From the NCBI GenBank assembly GCA_963752935.1, contig CAVWAL010000023.1:682001-746000 (forward strand): DNA of 64,000 bases, in the 5' to 3' direction. Source of the stretch: RI-153 sp963752935 (GTDB lineage Bacteria > Chloroflexota > Anaerolineae > Caldilineales > Caldilineaceae). This document shows, in pieces, positions 8,324-16,788 of the stretch (its first letter is position 1; each line of letters opens with the position of its first letter). Made by a program: the position numbers and the translations under genes. The notes beneath the pieces are model-generated. The model saw only the letters and a list, made by a program, of their open reading frames with translations, did no database searches and was not told the origin of the DNA.

Positions 8324-9106
8324 ATGTTACTCGACAATAAAGTCATCCTGGTTACGGGCTCAACCACCGGGATTGGGGAAGCGATTGCGCGGCGGGCGGT
8401 GCAAGAAGGCGCACGCGTCATGGTGCATGGGCTGGAAGAAGATTGGGCACGGCGGCTGTGCGAAGATCTAGGGCAGGACGCGGCCGACTTCGTCATCGCC
8501 GACATTGCCGAGCCGGCCGCCTGCCGGCGTCTGGTGGATGAGACAGTGAGCCGATTCGGTCACGTTGACGGGTTGGTGAACAACGCCGCCACCATGAAAC
8601 GCAGCAACATCGACACCACCGATGCCGACGTCTTTGACTTTGTGATTGGCATCAACCTGCGCGCGCCACTGCTTATCGCCCGCGCCACCGTCCAGGCCAT
8701 GCGCCGCCAGGGAGCGGGTGGCAGCATCGTCAACATTGGCTCTATCAATTGGCTGAGCGGCGAACCCAACCTGCTCCCCTACTCTGTCGCCAAGGGCGGC
8801 ATGGTCACCATGACACGCAATCTGGCCAACGCGCTGGGCACCGAAGGCATCCGCGTCAACCAGATCAATCCCGGCTGGGTGCCCACACCCAACGAAATTG
8901 CCCTCAAAGAGTCTGAAGGACTGGCTCCCGGCTGGCACGAGAACTTGCCACGCCACTATGCCCCCAGTGGGCGAATGACCCAGCCCGCAGAGATCGCAGC
9001 GCACGTTGTTTTCTGGCTCTCGCCCCAATCTGCACCCGCCAGCGGCATCGTCTACGAAGCGGAACAGTACTCGCCGTACGGGCGAAACACAGCGAAAGCG
9101 TTCTAG
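8324..9106 (+). CDS. Short-chain dehydrogenase/reductase (SDR)
   Basis: A 260-residue classical SDR. The cofactor loop is TGSTTGIGEA at residues 11-20, NNAA lies near residue 86, and the catalytic Ser-Tyr-Lys is seen as NIGSINW and YSVAKGG. RVNQINPGWVPTP matches the strand after the active site. Such enzymes interconvert alcohols and ketones with NAD(P)H. It follows the Gfo/Idh/MocA gene on the same strand with a 145-base gap, so co-transcription is possible. The family is clear; the substrate is not. Confidence 0.9.
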   Translation: MLLDNKVILVTGSTTGIGEAIARRAVQEGARVMVHGLEEDWARRLCEDLGQDAADFVIADIAEPAACRRLVDETVSRFGHVDGLVNNAATMKRSNIDTTDADVFDFVIGINLRAPLLIARATVQAMRRQGAGGSIVNIGSINWLSGEPNLLPYSVAKGGMVTMTRNLANALGTEGIRVNQINPGWVPTPNEIALKESEGLAPGWHENLPRHYAPSGRMTQPAEIAAHVVFWLSPQSAPASGIVYEAEQYSPYGRNTAKAF

Positions 9107-9115
9107 GGATGCGGC

Positions 9116-9233
9116 GGCGAGGAACGCCGAAAGCGTGATTTAACCGGTAGGGGCGCTGCTTGCTGCGCCCACAGTGTGCCGGGCGCAGCAAGCAGCGCCC
9201 CTACGGAATGGCCATCACTTGACCGTTGACACG
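9116..9233 (-). repeat. Dispersed ~110-bp hairpin element A, copy 1
   Basis: On the minus strand the element reads CGTGTCAACGGTCAAGTGAT, GGCCATTCC, then a 24-bp perfect hairpin, then TAAATCACGC and CTCGCC at the end. The hairpin arms are 9147-9170 and 9181-9204 (GTAGGGGCGC... and ...GCGCCCCTAC) with a 10-base loop. The same ordered blocks occur on the plus strand at 43153-43245, 34 kb away. It carries no coding sequence, so it looks like a non-autonomous mobile or REP-type element. Confidence 0.7.
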
Positions 9234-9317
9234 ATACTAGGAGTGACCACGGACGGACGGCACACTGAACACGTCGTCGTCCGTCCATGGTTCTCAGGCC
9301 ATTCCAGAAGCATAATA

Positions 9318-9386
9318 ATCCACGAAGCCACACGAAGCCACACGAAGGAAGTCTTTCTTAGTGAGCCTTTGTGTGCCTTCGTGGAT
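9318..9386. repeat. Palindromic CACGAAG-type hairpin element
   Basis: ATCCACGAAGCCACACGAAG at the left end pairs imperfectly with CCTTTGTGTGCCTTCGTGGAT at the right. The arms are built from CACGAAG/CCACA units. Layout and unit size match the element at 1528-1601. With the repeat at 9116 it fills the gene-free gap 9107-9407. Confidence 0.6.
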
Positions 9387-9407
9387 CATTCAACTCTTGG
9401 ATTGGCC

Positions 9408-10466
9408 TCAGTGCTCATGCCGATAGTGATGCGCCAACAGATCTGCGCCGAAGTCGTTGGCGGGGTCGCGCCAGACAGAGTGGATGTGGTTGGCGTCGTT
9501 CTGGGTGTTGTCGTATTCCACAAGGAAGCGCACGCCTTGCAGCCGATAGTAGTGCGGCTGATGGCGCTGCAGCCCACCGGCCCAGGCAAAGTGGACGCTG
9601 TCGATGCCGCGCGATTGCAGCGCGTTCCACTCGATCTGTGCCAGTTCGTCGGGCATGCGCTCGATGTACTCGCGGATCAGCTTCTCCAGGAGTTCCCGCT
9701 GTCCTCCGTTCATAGACGACGCGGCCACGCCTCTCGGTGAGGACGAATAGTGCAGCGCCTCAGCCTGATCGGCGCTGACGCCATTGTGCTGCATCCAGTG
9801 GGCAAGCGCAGCAGGATCGTCGATATCGAAGGCATGCTCCACCACGTAGGGCCGGTTGCGCATCACAATGTCCGCCGGGGCCGCGGGGGCGAGGATGGCA
9901 ACGGCGCGCTGCCCTTCGTCGAGCGTGTGCAGGAGATCGCGCGCCAGATCCTCGATGCCGCTGAGGGGGCGCAGCGTCGCCACTCCGCCTAAGGGTGATT
10001 CCGCCGGATTGGCCCCGAAAAAGGTCGGCGTCGGCGCTACGATTTGCCCTTTGATGAGGGTGTAGTTAAGCGAAATATGGTGCCCCTCGAAGCGCCATCC
10101 CCACGGCTGATCTGCGTCTGGTTCGCCGAAGATGCTCAGGTAATAGCGTACAGGATCGCGGTCATCGCGCGACCAGCCTTCCTTGGCGTCGAGTGTCGTC
10201 TCTAGCCCCATAATCGTCGACGCTGTATTGTAGCCGGCATGGCTCAGCCCCGTCGCCACTACCTTCATCGCCAACCGCTGCTGTGGACGGGTCATCTCAG
10301 TCAGCGGCAGCCCGGCGCGGTAGATCGGTGTATAGTACCAGGCTGTCCGTTCCGTTTCATCGTCGAACGCGATCAAGGCCTTGCGCCGTTGATCCGCCGT
10401 CAAGGCAGCGAGGAAGTTCTCCACCGCCTCGCCCATCCGCTGCACAACCACACGACTATCTTCCAT
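9408..10466 (-). CDS. DUF3500 domain protein
   Basis: A 352-residue protein covering the DUF3500 family from end to end. Typical segments are WYYTPIYRAGLPLTEM, GWRFEGHHISLNYTL, TPTFFGANPAE and, near the end, HFAWAGGLQRHQPHYYRLQG with several conserved His. No signal peptide or membrane segment is seen. The start at 10466 follows AGGAGGG at a 5-base distance, better than the ATG at 10493. It is the last gene of a minus-strand operon with a glycosidase, a sugar kinase and an amidohydrolase, so a role in carbohydrate breakdown is inferred. The clustered His suggest a metal site, but no reaction is established for the family to my knowledge. Confidence 0.85.
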   Translation of the reverse strand: MEDSRVVVQRMGEAVENFLAALTADQRRKALIAFDDETERTAWYYTPIYRAGLPLTEMTRPQQRLAMKVVATGLSHAGYNTASTIMGLETTLDAKEGWSRDDRDPVRYYLSIFGEPDADQPWGWRFEGHHISLNYTLIKGQIVAPTPTFFGANPAESPLGGVATLRPLSGIEDLARDLLHTLDEGQRAVAILAPAAPADIVMRNRPYVVEHAFDIDDPAALAHWMQHNGVSADQAEALHYSSSPRGVAASSMNGGQRELLEKLIREYIERMPDELAQIEWNALQSRGIDSVHFAWAGGLQRHQPHYYRLQGVRFLVEYDNTQNDANHIHSVWRDPANDFGADLLAHHYRHEH

Positions 10467-10534
10467 ATTTTCCCTCCTGGATAATTGTTCCATAGAGTAC
10501 GTGGATTTTTCGGGTGTTCAGAAGCCAGGCACGC

Positions 10535-11437
10535 TTATTCTGCCAGGCGAGGACGATCCCCGTCCCATTCGATAAGGACACGAGAGAGAGACCAGGTGCG
10601 CCCATTGTCGTTGTTGCCCTGGAAGAAGAGGTGCGTCGAGCCGTCCTCATCGACGAAGACATAGGGATGGCCCGATTCGCTGGCGTTCCACGTTCCCGCT
10701 ACCCCGTTGGACAGGAACGGCTCCTCTGAAAGCCGCCGCCAGGCCACGCCGTCTTGGCTGACAGCACAGCCGATCTGCTGCGGCTTGTTGTTGTAGGCCC
10801 CGGCATAGAACATGAAGAGCTGCCCATCGCGACGGCAGACCGCCGCCGCCTCGATACATTCTTGTTCCCAGGGCAACTCTGGCGCCAGGATCGGCCCATC
10901 GTCGATCTGCACCCAATCGCCGCGACCAAAGGACGACGTCAAGGGCGCCGCTGCCACCCCCAACATCTGAATCCGAAAGGCCGGGTCGCGCGTGGCGTAG
11001 TAAAGCAACAGACGGTCGCCGTCTTCGATCACATCGGCGTCTATGGCGCGCCCACAATTCCAGGCGCCGCTGGGGTGAAAGACCGGGTTACTCTCGTCTC
11101 GTTCGAAATGAACCCCATCGCTCGACCAGCCGTGGCAGATGGCATCTTTGGGCCCATTGCCGTAGGTTTGGTAGAAAAGATGGATCTTGCCGCCATGCAC
11201 CCATGCCCCCGGCGCGCAGATCCCATTCCGTTCACATTCCTGCACAGGGTGGATCTCGCCGACGCGCTGCCAGGTATCGAGGTCAACGCTGTGGGCAACG
11301 CCGATAGCCCAGCCGTCACCGCTGCGTCCGTCTCCAAAGGGCGGAAGCGAGTAATAAAGAAAATAGCCATCCCCAAAGCGCACCACAGCCGGATCCTTGG
11401 CAAAGGGGCGGCCACGAGAAGTATCTGCAAAACGCAT
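10535..11437 (-). CDS. Five-bladed beta-propeller glycosidase-like protein (GH43/GH130-like)
   Basis: About 300 residues of repeated blades: KDPAVVRFGDGYFLYYS, GICAPGAWVHGGKIHLFYQ, DADVIEDGDRLLLYYATR, CIEAAAVCRRDGQLFMFYAG and SGHPYVFVDEDGSTHLFFQG. The pattern of acidic residues at the start of blades (DPAV, DADVIED, EAAAV) is that of GH43/GH32/GH130-type glycosidases or glycoside phosphorylases. There is no signal peptide, so it acts on imported oligosaccharides. The ATG at 11437 with GAGAG upstream is chosen; a TTG at 11452 is also possible. It sits between the FGGY kinase and DUF3500 genes, consistent with freeing a sugar that the kinase then phosphorylates. Confidence 0.78.
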   Translation of the reverse strand: MRFADTSRGRPFAKDPAVVRFGDGYFLYYSLPPFGDGRSGDGWAIGVAHSVDLDTWQRVGEIHPVQECERNGICAPGAWVHGGKIHLFYQTYGNGPKDAICHGWSSDGVHFERDESNPVFHPSGAWNCGRAIDADVIEDGDRLLLYYATRDPAFRIQMLGVAAAPLTSSFGRGDWVQIDDGPILAPELPWEQECIEAAAVCRRDGQLFMFYAGAYNNKPQQIGCAVSQDGVAWRRLSEEPFLSNGVAGTWNASESGHPYVFVDEDGSTHLFFQGNNDNGRTWSLSRVLIEWDGDRPRLAE

Positions 11438-11521
11438 CGCTTGATCTCTCAATCTTCAGCTTCTGTTGACAGTTGCATGCGGCCTCCTGGCGAACTTTCG
11501 CTCAGAACCGTGAAAACATCA

Positions 11522-12964
11522 TCATGGCCTGATCTCTTCGTCGTACTGCAACAATTTCTGCATCGCCTCTTCCAAATCACCAAACTCCCCCGCGCCCACG
11601 GCTGCCGTGATGGCCGCGCCCGAAGCGGCTTCTTCGCTCAACGCCGGGACGTGCAGCGGCATAGCAAAGCGCGCCGCCAGGATCTGGGCGAGCAGCCGAT
11701 TGCGGCGCACGCCGTTCCCCGCGCCCACCAGCGGCGCACGCTCCCCGATCACCGGCGCCATCTGCTCGTGGAAGAGGTGGAAGCCTTCGGCCATCCCCTC
11801 CAACAGGGCGCGGGTGACGTGGCCGGGTGTAAAATTCTGCGGCGACAACCCTGTAAACGACGCCCGCAAGGATGGGTCCACGCGGGTGCCGGTGAAGAGG
11901 GGTGAACAGCGCAGCCCGTCACACCCGGCAGGGACGGCCGCCGCCAGCGCCGTCATGCGCTCGTAGAGATCATCATCGGCGGCGGCGTCAAAGAGCGCGT
12001 CGCCTGCCTGGCGAAAGAAATCGAGCAGGTAAGCATAGGAGCGTCCACCGAAAAGACCGCCGCCAATCAGCAGATAATGCCCGCCGGGAAAGGGGCGATT
12101 TTCCAGCCCGGGGATGAAGTGGAAGTCGTCGGTGCGCGCCGAAATCTGGCCGCCCGTGCCCACGTTGATCAGCAGGCTGGCCGCAGGATCCTGTACGCTG
12201 CCGATGAAGCTGGCCTGGTTGTCGCCCACGGCAACGCCCACGGGGATGCCTGCCGGCAGCCCCACTTTCTGTGCAATTTCCGGGCGCAGACCGCCTAAGC
12301 GCTCACCGGCGCGGCCAATCGGGGGCAGCAGGTCGGTAGAAAGCCCCAGCCGCCGCAGCAGATCGGCGTCCCATTGGTTGGAGACAATGTCGAAAATGCC
12401 TGCACTGCCCGCCAGCGTGGGATCGACCCGCGGCGTTTCCCCGGTGAGGAAGGCGGCGACCGCGTCGGGGATAAAGCAGGCGATGGCGGGCGGCGCGGGT
12501 AATTGATCCTCCTCGTGCAGCCAGAACAGCGTTGTGCCCAGGAAACCGGCGGCGGGTAGACATCCCATGCGGCGGAAGGCATCGCGCCCCCCGGCGCGGT
12601 CGACGAAGGTTTGCAGGTAGCTCTGTTGCGATCCGGGCATGGGCGACTGCACACGCAGATCCTGCCACGTGATCGCCGGCCCTGCAGGCGCGGCGGAGGC
12701 GTCCACAAAGGCCACGCCGTGCTGCTGCCCCGTCATGCCGATGCCGCGGATTTGGGCTGCATCGACGCCGGCCTCTGCGACAATCCCGGTCAGCGCCTCT
12801 ACCGCCAGTGCCTGCACCCGCGTCAGATCCACCTCGGCGCGGCCCGCACCCGCGGCAATCGCCGCCCGGTTCGCCACCGTATGGTGGGCGAGCAGCGCCC
12901 CGCTCTCTGTATCCAACACCACTGCACTGATACTCGTCGTGCCGATATCAAGTCCAATGTACAT
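11522..12964 (-). CDS. FGGY-family carbohydrate kinase (sedoheptulokinase-like)
   Basis: A 480-residue ATP-dependent sugar kinase with two actin-like domains. The N-terminal phosphate loop is GLDIGTTSISAVV. GMTGQQHG and the ITWQDLR segment resemble sedoheptulokinases more than xylulokinases, which have a WND-type motif there. The C-terminal adenosine site reads GAGNGVRRNRLLAQIL, followed by EEAASGAAITAA. Length and domain order are complete. The ATG at 12964 lies 32 bases after the amidohydrolase stop, so the two are probably co-transcribed. It likely phosphorylates a ketose or sugar alcohol; the substrate is inferred only from motif resemblance. Confidence 0.88.
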   Translation of the reverse strand: MYIGLDIGTTSISAVVLDTESGALLAHHTVANRAAIAAGAGRAEVDLTRVQALAVEALTGIVAEAGVDAAQIRGIGMTGQQHGVAFVDASAAPAGPAITWQDLRVQSPMPGSQQSYLQTFVDRAGGRDAFRRMGCLPAAGFLGTTLFWLHEEDQLPAPPAIACFIPDAVAAFLTGETPRVDPTLAGSAGIFDIVSNQWDADLLRRLGLSTDLLPPIGRAGERLGGLRPEIAQKVGLPAGIPVGVAVGDNQASFIGSVQDPAASLLINVGTGGQISARTDDFHFIPGLENRPFPGGHYLLIGGGLFGGRSYAYLLDFFRQAGDALFDAAADDDLYERMTALAAAVPAGCDGLRCSPLFTGTRVDPSLRASFTGLSPQNFTPGHVTRALLEGMAEGFHLFHEQMAPVIGERAPLVGAGNGVRRNRLLAQILAARFAMPLHVPALSEEAASGAAITAAVGAGEFGDLEEAMQKLLQYDEEIRP

Positions 12965-12996
12965 GATCTGTCCTTTGTGGGCGACTCGTCACCAAA

Positions 12997-14220
12997 TCAA
13001 CAACATCCCCCTGCCATCTTCGCCGGTGTGTGCCCCCAGGTGATGAGATTCTGCTGGGCCTCGCTGAGTTCGATCCAGGGAGCGGTGGGGCCATCGGGGC
13101 AGCGTTCCATCTCCTGGCCGTTGACAATGGTGAGCGTGTTGCACAGCAGTTGCTTGCTTTCGCGCTTGTTCATGAAGACATCGTAGAGCGGGAAGCTGCC
13201 CTCTTCCACTTTGAACAGCGCCACGTCGGCCAGCGCGCCCACTTTCAGCGAGCCGATTTCGTCGGCCAGGCCCATCGCTTCGGCGGGGCGGATGGTGGCG
13301 GCACGGATCACGTCTTCCAGCGTCATGCCCAGCGCCAGGAATTTGCTCAGACAGGTGGGCAGATCGTAAAGCGGACCGTGGACGCTCATCTGGTGGATGT
13401 CTGACGAGATCACGTCGGGCTTGCGACCGGCAGCGATGAGCGCTTCTGCCGTCTCAAACGAGAACGAACCGGCGCCGTGGCCAATGTCCATGATCACACC
13501 GTTATCCCAGGCGCGTTGGGCGGCTTCGATCAACTTGCCACTGTCATCGATGATGCGCATATCATGGCCGGTGAAGCAGTGGGTCAAAATGTCGCCGGGA
13601 CGCATCAGATCGAGCACTTCCAGCAGCGTTGGCGGCCCGCGCCCAATGTGAACCATCATGGGCAGTTGCGCCTGTTCGGCGGCGATACGCGCCCGGCTCA
13701 GCGGTTCGATGCCGTTGTTGCCGGTGGTGGCAAAGTCGATGCGGCACTTCACGCCGAGGACGAGTCCTTCGTAAAGCTGCATCAGCTTGACACATAGATC
13801 GACGTCGCAATAGTTGAGGTTGGCCAGCTCCCAGGTAGTCGCGGTCAAGCCAATAGACGAAATATTGAGCAGAGAGTAGATGCGCGACTGCGCCGGTTTG
13901 GCGATCCATTCGTTGAAGCCGGGCAGGTTATAGGCGCCCGCCGAGCCAACGTCGAGCCAGGTGGTGACGCCGCTCCTGGCTGCCACAGGATCGGCCTGAA
14001 TCCCCCAAAATGTGACGTTGTGGTAGACGTGTGTGTGTAGATCCACCAGGCCGGGGGTGACGATCTGGCCGACGGCGTCGATCACACGTCCTGCCGCGTC
14101 GGCGGGGATGTCGCGATCGACGGCGGCGATGCGGTTGCCCTGAATGGCGACGTCGAGCAGGCCGCTGCGGCCGCCGGGATCGATCACCTCACCACCTTTG
14201 ATGAGTAGATCAAATTGCAT
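12997..14220 (-). CDS. Amidohydrolase/deacetylase family metallohydrolase
   Basis: A 407-residue amidohydrolase-superfamily enzyme of the EF_0837/AHA_3915-like group. Metal-binding motifs are DLHTHVYHN near residue 60, MMVHIGRG, ILTHCFTGH and the catalytic Asp in SSDIHQMSVHG. The small N- and C-terminal strands (LIKGGEVIDPGGR and LADVALFKVEEG) form the usual composite sandwich. The start at 14220 follows AGGAG; a longer frame extends upstream to 14493 but runs into an intergenic repeat. It opens an operon followed by FGGY kinase, glycosidase and DUF3500 genes, and probably hydrolyses a cyclic amide or N-acyl sugar derivative. Confidence 0.87.
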   Translation of the reverse strand: MQFDLLIKGGEVIDPGGRSGLLDVAIQGNRIAAVDRDIPADAAGRVIDAVGQIVTPGLVDLHTHVYHNVTFWGIQADPVAARSGVTTWLDVGSAGAYNLPGFNEWIAKPAQSRIYSLLNISSIGLTATTWELANLNYCDVDLCVKLMQLYEGLVLGVKCRIDFATTGNNGIEPLSRARIAAEQAQLPMMVHIGRGPPTLLEVLDLMRPGDILTHCFTGHDMRIIDDSGKLIEAAQRAWDNGVIMDIGHGAGSFSFETAEALIAAGRKPDVISSDIHQMSVHGPLYDLPTCLSKFLALGMTLEDVIRAATIRPAEAMGLADEIGSLKVGALADVALFKVEEGSFPLYDVFMNKRESKQLLCNTLTIVNGQEMERCPDGPTAPWIELSEAQQNLITWGHTPAKMAGGCC

Positions 14221-14364
14221 GGGTATTCTCCTGGGTTGAAGAGTGAATCGGTGTTGGGGATTGAACGTGCTAAAGCGGTTCAACAGAAGTCTAGCACAAT
14301 CGGGGGAGGAGAGACAACCGGCGACGCTGAGGACCAGGAATTCTAAAGTTGGCTTGACCAGAGG

Positions 14365-14508
14365 GGCTAGCGCCGGTTGAGTAGCCGAGTCTGCGAGGCA
14401 TATCGAAACCCAAGCGGGTTCAAAGATGAGATCTCGTAGACCCACTTTCTGAAGCGGACCCGCTCCCTTGATTTCGATACGCTGCGCACTCAATCGGCGG
14501 TCGCTAAC
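14365..14508. repeat. Imperfect inverted repeat of the GGTTGAGTAGCC...TATCGAAA type
   Basis: The left arm contains GGTTGAGTAGCCGAG and TATCGAAACCC; the right arm contains GATTTCGATACGC and ACTCAATCGGCGG, its rough reverse complement. An inner stem pairs AGCGGGTTC with GGACCCGCT. Such TATCGAAA/TTTCGATA hairpins are widespread intergenic repeats. Apart from this and the terminator at 14582, the gap 14221-14652 holds only a possible 5-codon frame behind GGAGGAGG at 14556. Confidence 0.5.
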
Positions 14509-14581
14509 CCTGGTTTGCCCTTTGTATCTTCAAATTTGGAATCCCTGGAGGAGGACTGACCCAGCATGGACTCAACGTAGC

Positions 14582-14614
14582 CAAAAGACCCCGGCTTCAC
14601 GCCGGGGTCTTTTG
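14582..14614 (-). terminator. Rho-independent terminator
   Basis: AAAAGACCCCGGC (14583-14595) pairs perfectly with GCCGGGGTCTTTT (14601-14613) around 5 bases. The T run serves the minus strand, ending the PQQ-propeller gene 40 bases upstream; the structure could work in both directions. Confidence 0.88.
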
Positions 14615-14652
14615 AACCTATCATTCAGGAGAGATCTCCTTGTCGTTACCGT

Positions 14653-16788
14653 CTAGTCAGTCCCGCCTGTGGGCCGGAAGGCAAAGACGCCGTTGGTTCC
14701 CTCTCCGCCGCCAAAGGACTTGGGCACACCGGCCCCCACATAGAGCGTGTCGTTCGCAACCACGAGGTCCGAGCCAACCGCGCTGGGAAGGGTATGTTGC
14801 CAGACGACATGGCCGTCATCGGTGGCATATCCCTGAAGGGTGCCGTCGAGCGAGCCGACGAAGAAGACATCGTTGGCCAGGAATCCGCCCGACGCGCCGA
14901 TGGCGGGCTGCGCCTTATCGACGTACCACAGAGTCTGCCCCGTGGCTTTGTCCAACGCTTTCACGGTAATGGGATAGTCTTTAGGCGACTTGCCATCGAT
15001 GTAGCTGTTGTTGCTCCAGACGTAGATGGCGTCGGCGCCGATGCCTGCCTCGCCGCGAATGCCGCCGCCGATGTCGGCAAAGCCGATAAAGGTGGACCAG
15101 ACGTGCTCGCCGGTCTCGCGGTCAAAGACAGAGTAGAAGCCGCTCTTCTGCCCGGCGCCTACCAGGTGGCGCATCTCACCATCGATCTGCGCATCGAACA
15201 ACTGTGGCCCGGCGCCAAAATCGAAGTCCGGCCCCTTGGCCTGCACCGGCAACCAGACATCGTTGCTCGTGACCTGATAATGCCAGGCGATCTCGCCCGT
15301 GTCGGCATCGACGGCGATCATGGAGTCGGACAGGTCGGTTGGTTCACCGGTGTAGTTGTTGCCGGTGGCAAAGTAGAGCAGGTTCAGATCGGGGTCGGCT
15401 GAGAATGAACTCCAGACAGCCACACCGTTGTGTGGATCCTCGACCAGAGGCAGTTCCCACACCAGATCGCCCGTCTCAGCATCTAGCGCCATCACTTTGC
15501 CTTGAAACTGCGGCTGCAGATCTTTATTTTTCTTGCTCAGCGGCTCCTCTACCGACTGCAAGCCCAGGTAGACGCGCCCGTTGTAGTGCAGCAATCTGCT
15601 CAGGTTGCCGGCGTACTGGTTGTCGGCGATCTGCGTTTCCCACACCACCTCGCCGCTTTCGCGGTTGATGCCGTAGGCCCTGCCTTCGACGCTTGCTTCG
15701 ATGAGCATATCCTCGCTCAGTGCGCCGGTCCCGGCGAATCCATGCCAGGGCCACTTGCTTTGCACCTCTTTTTCCACCTGGGTGGCCCAGATCTGCTCAC
15801 CCGTTTCGGCATCAACGGCATAGACCATGCCGCTCCAATCGCCAAAGTAGACGACGCCATTATCCACGATCGGGGCGTGGGAGACCATGCTCTCCACGGG
15901 GAAGTGCCACGCTTGTTCGAGCTGCCCCGCGTTCTGACCGGTGATTGTCGACTGCGAGGTGAATCGCTGGTTGTACAGGCCCAGTGCTTCCGCTTCGACC
16001 GGTTCGACGGGTTCGGTCGCGCCAGCGCTCGCCTCGGGGATCACATCTTGTTGGGCAATGAAGTCCGAGAAAGGCGTCAAATTGCCGGCGAAGACTTGCA
16101 CATCGGCGTTCTGGCGCAGATTGTCGATCTCTTGCTGCACCGCCTGGCGCTTTAGCACCTGGCGAATCTGATCGCTCACCTGTTCCAGCGGCACCGTGCC
16201 TTGTTGGGTAGCGAAGTACTGCGGATTCTCGTCATAGAATCCGGCGATCTGCTCATCACTGATCTCGATATCCTGCGATAGTTCGTCGATCACACGGTTG
16301 AGCGTTTCGTTCTGCCCAATATAGGCGCGCAGATCACTTTCATTTTCCAGCCCCAGGCTTACAAGCGCCTGGTTGAAGCTGGCTTCATCGGGGAAGCTTT
16401 GGGCTGCCTGGTCGATGATGGTGTCGATCTCGTCTTCGGGCACCGTAATCCCGCGCGCCTCTGCTTCCGCCAGCAACACCTCTTTTTTGGCCAACTGATC
16501 AAGGAAAGTGCTGCGCAGATCACGCATCATCGCGATGGCGCTCTCGTCAGCAGGCAGGGCCTGGCGCGCCGCCATGCCCTGCACAAAACGGGTAAAAAGC
16601 TGGTCAAATTCGCTCTGGGTGATCACGCGATCGCCCAACTGCAGAACGACCGCATCCGCCCCTTCTTCCTGGGCGGGATCTGCTGCCGCGACTGGCGTCG
16701 CCATCGCAATGGAGACAATGGCATAGGCAGTCACTGTCAACAGCAAGGCACCCATCCATCGGGTGAAATACCTTCGGATCAAATACAT
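14653..16788 (-). CDS. Secreted fusion of a SurA-type chaperone core and a PQQ-like beta-propeller
   Basis: 711 residues. A signal peptide (1-36) leads into a helical region at ~47-245 that matches the SurA/PrsA N-terminal chaperone domain: VITQSEFDQLFTRFV, FLDQLAKKEVLLAEAEARGI, ISDEQIAGFYDENPQYF, then directly PLEQVSDQIRQVLKRQAV. The parvulin isomerase domain that normally sits between those last two pieces is absent. Residues ~270-711 form seven propeller blades with the W-motif TG-x3-W (DAETGEQIWATQ, DADTGEIAWHYQ, DRETGEHVWSTF and others) plus GPDFDFGAGPQLF as in PQQ/polyvinyl-alcohol dehydrogenases. No haem motif is present. AAAGGA precedes the start. It acts outside the membrane, either as an oxidase or as a folding factor. 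Confidence 0.85.
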   Translation of the reverse strand: MYLIRRYFTRWMGALLLTVTAYAIVSIAMATPVAAADPAQEEGADAVVLQLGDRVITQSEFDQLFTRFVQGMAARQALPADESAIAMMRDLRSTFLDQLAKKEVLLAEAEARGITVPEDEIDTIIDQAAQSFPDEASFNQALVSLGLENESDLRAYIGQNETLNRVIDELSQDIEISDEQIAGFYDENPQYFATQQGTVPLEQVSDQIRQVLKRQAVQQEIDNLRQNADVQVFAGNLTPFSDFIAQQDVIPEASAGATEPVEPVEAEALGLYNQRFTSQSTITGQNAGQLEQAWHFPVESMVSHAPIVDNGVVYFGDWSGMVYAVDAETGEQIWATQVEKEVQSKWPWHGFAGTGALSEDMLIEASVEGRAYGINRESGEVVWETQIADNQYAGNLSRLLHYNGRVYLGLQSVEEPLSKKNKDLQPQFQGKVMALDAETGDLVWELPLVEDPHNGVAVWSSFSADPDLNLLYFATGNNYTGEPTDLSDSMIAVDADTGEIAWHYQVTSNDVWLPVQAKGPDFDFGAGPQLFDAQIDGEMRHLVGAGQKSGFYSVFDRETGEHVWSTFIGFADIGGGIRGEAGIGADAIYVWSNNSYIDGKSPKDYPITVKALDKATGQTLWYVDKAQPAIGASGGFLANDVFFVGSLDGTLQGYATDDGHVVWQHTLPSAVGSDLVVANDTLYVGAGVPKSFGGGEGTNGVFAFRPTGGTD

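Noticed and set aside
10754..11905. A 383-codon plus-strand open frame
   Set aside because: It lies antisense to the glycosidase and kinase genes, has no ribosome site or recognisable domain, and its open length follows from GC-rich codon use of the true genes.
14556..14580. Tiny gene behind GGAGGAGG (ATG followed by four codons and a stop)
   Set aside because: A five-codon product directly before a terminator could be a leader peptide remnant, but no regulatory codon run or downstream same-strand gene supports it.
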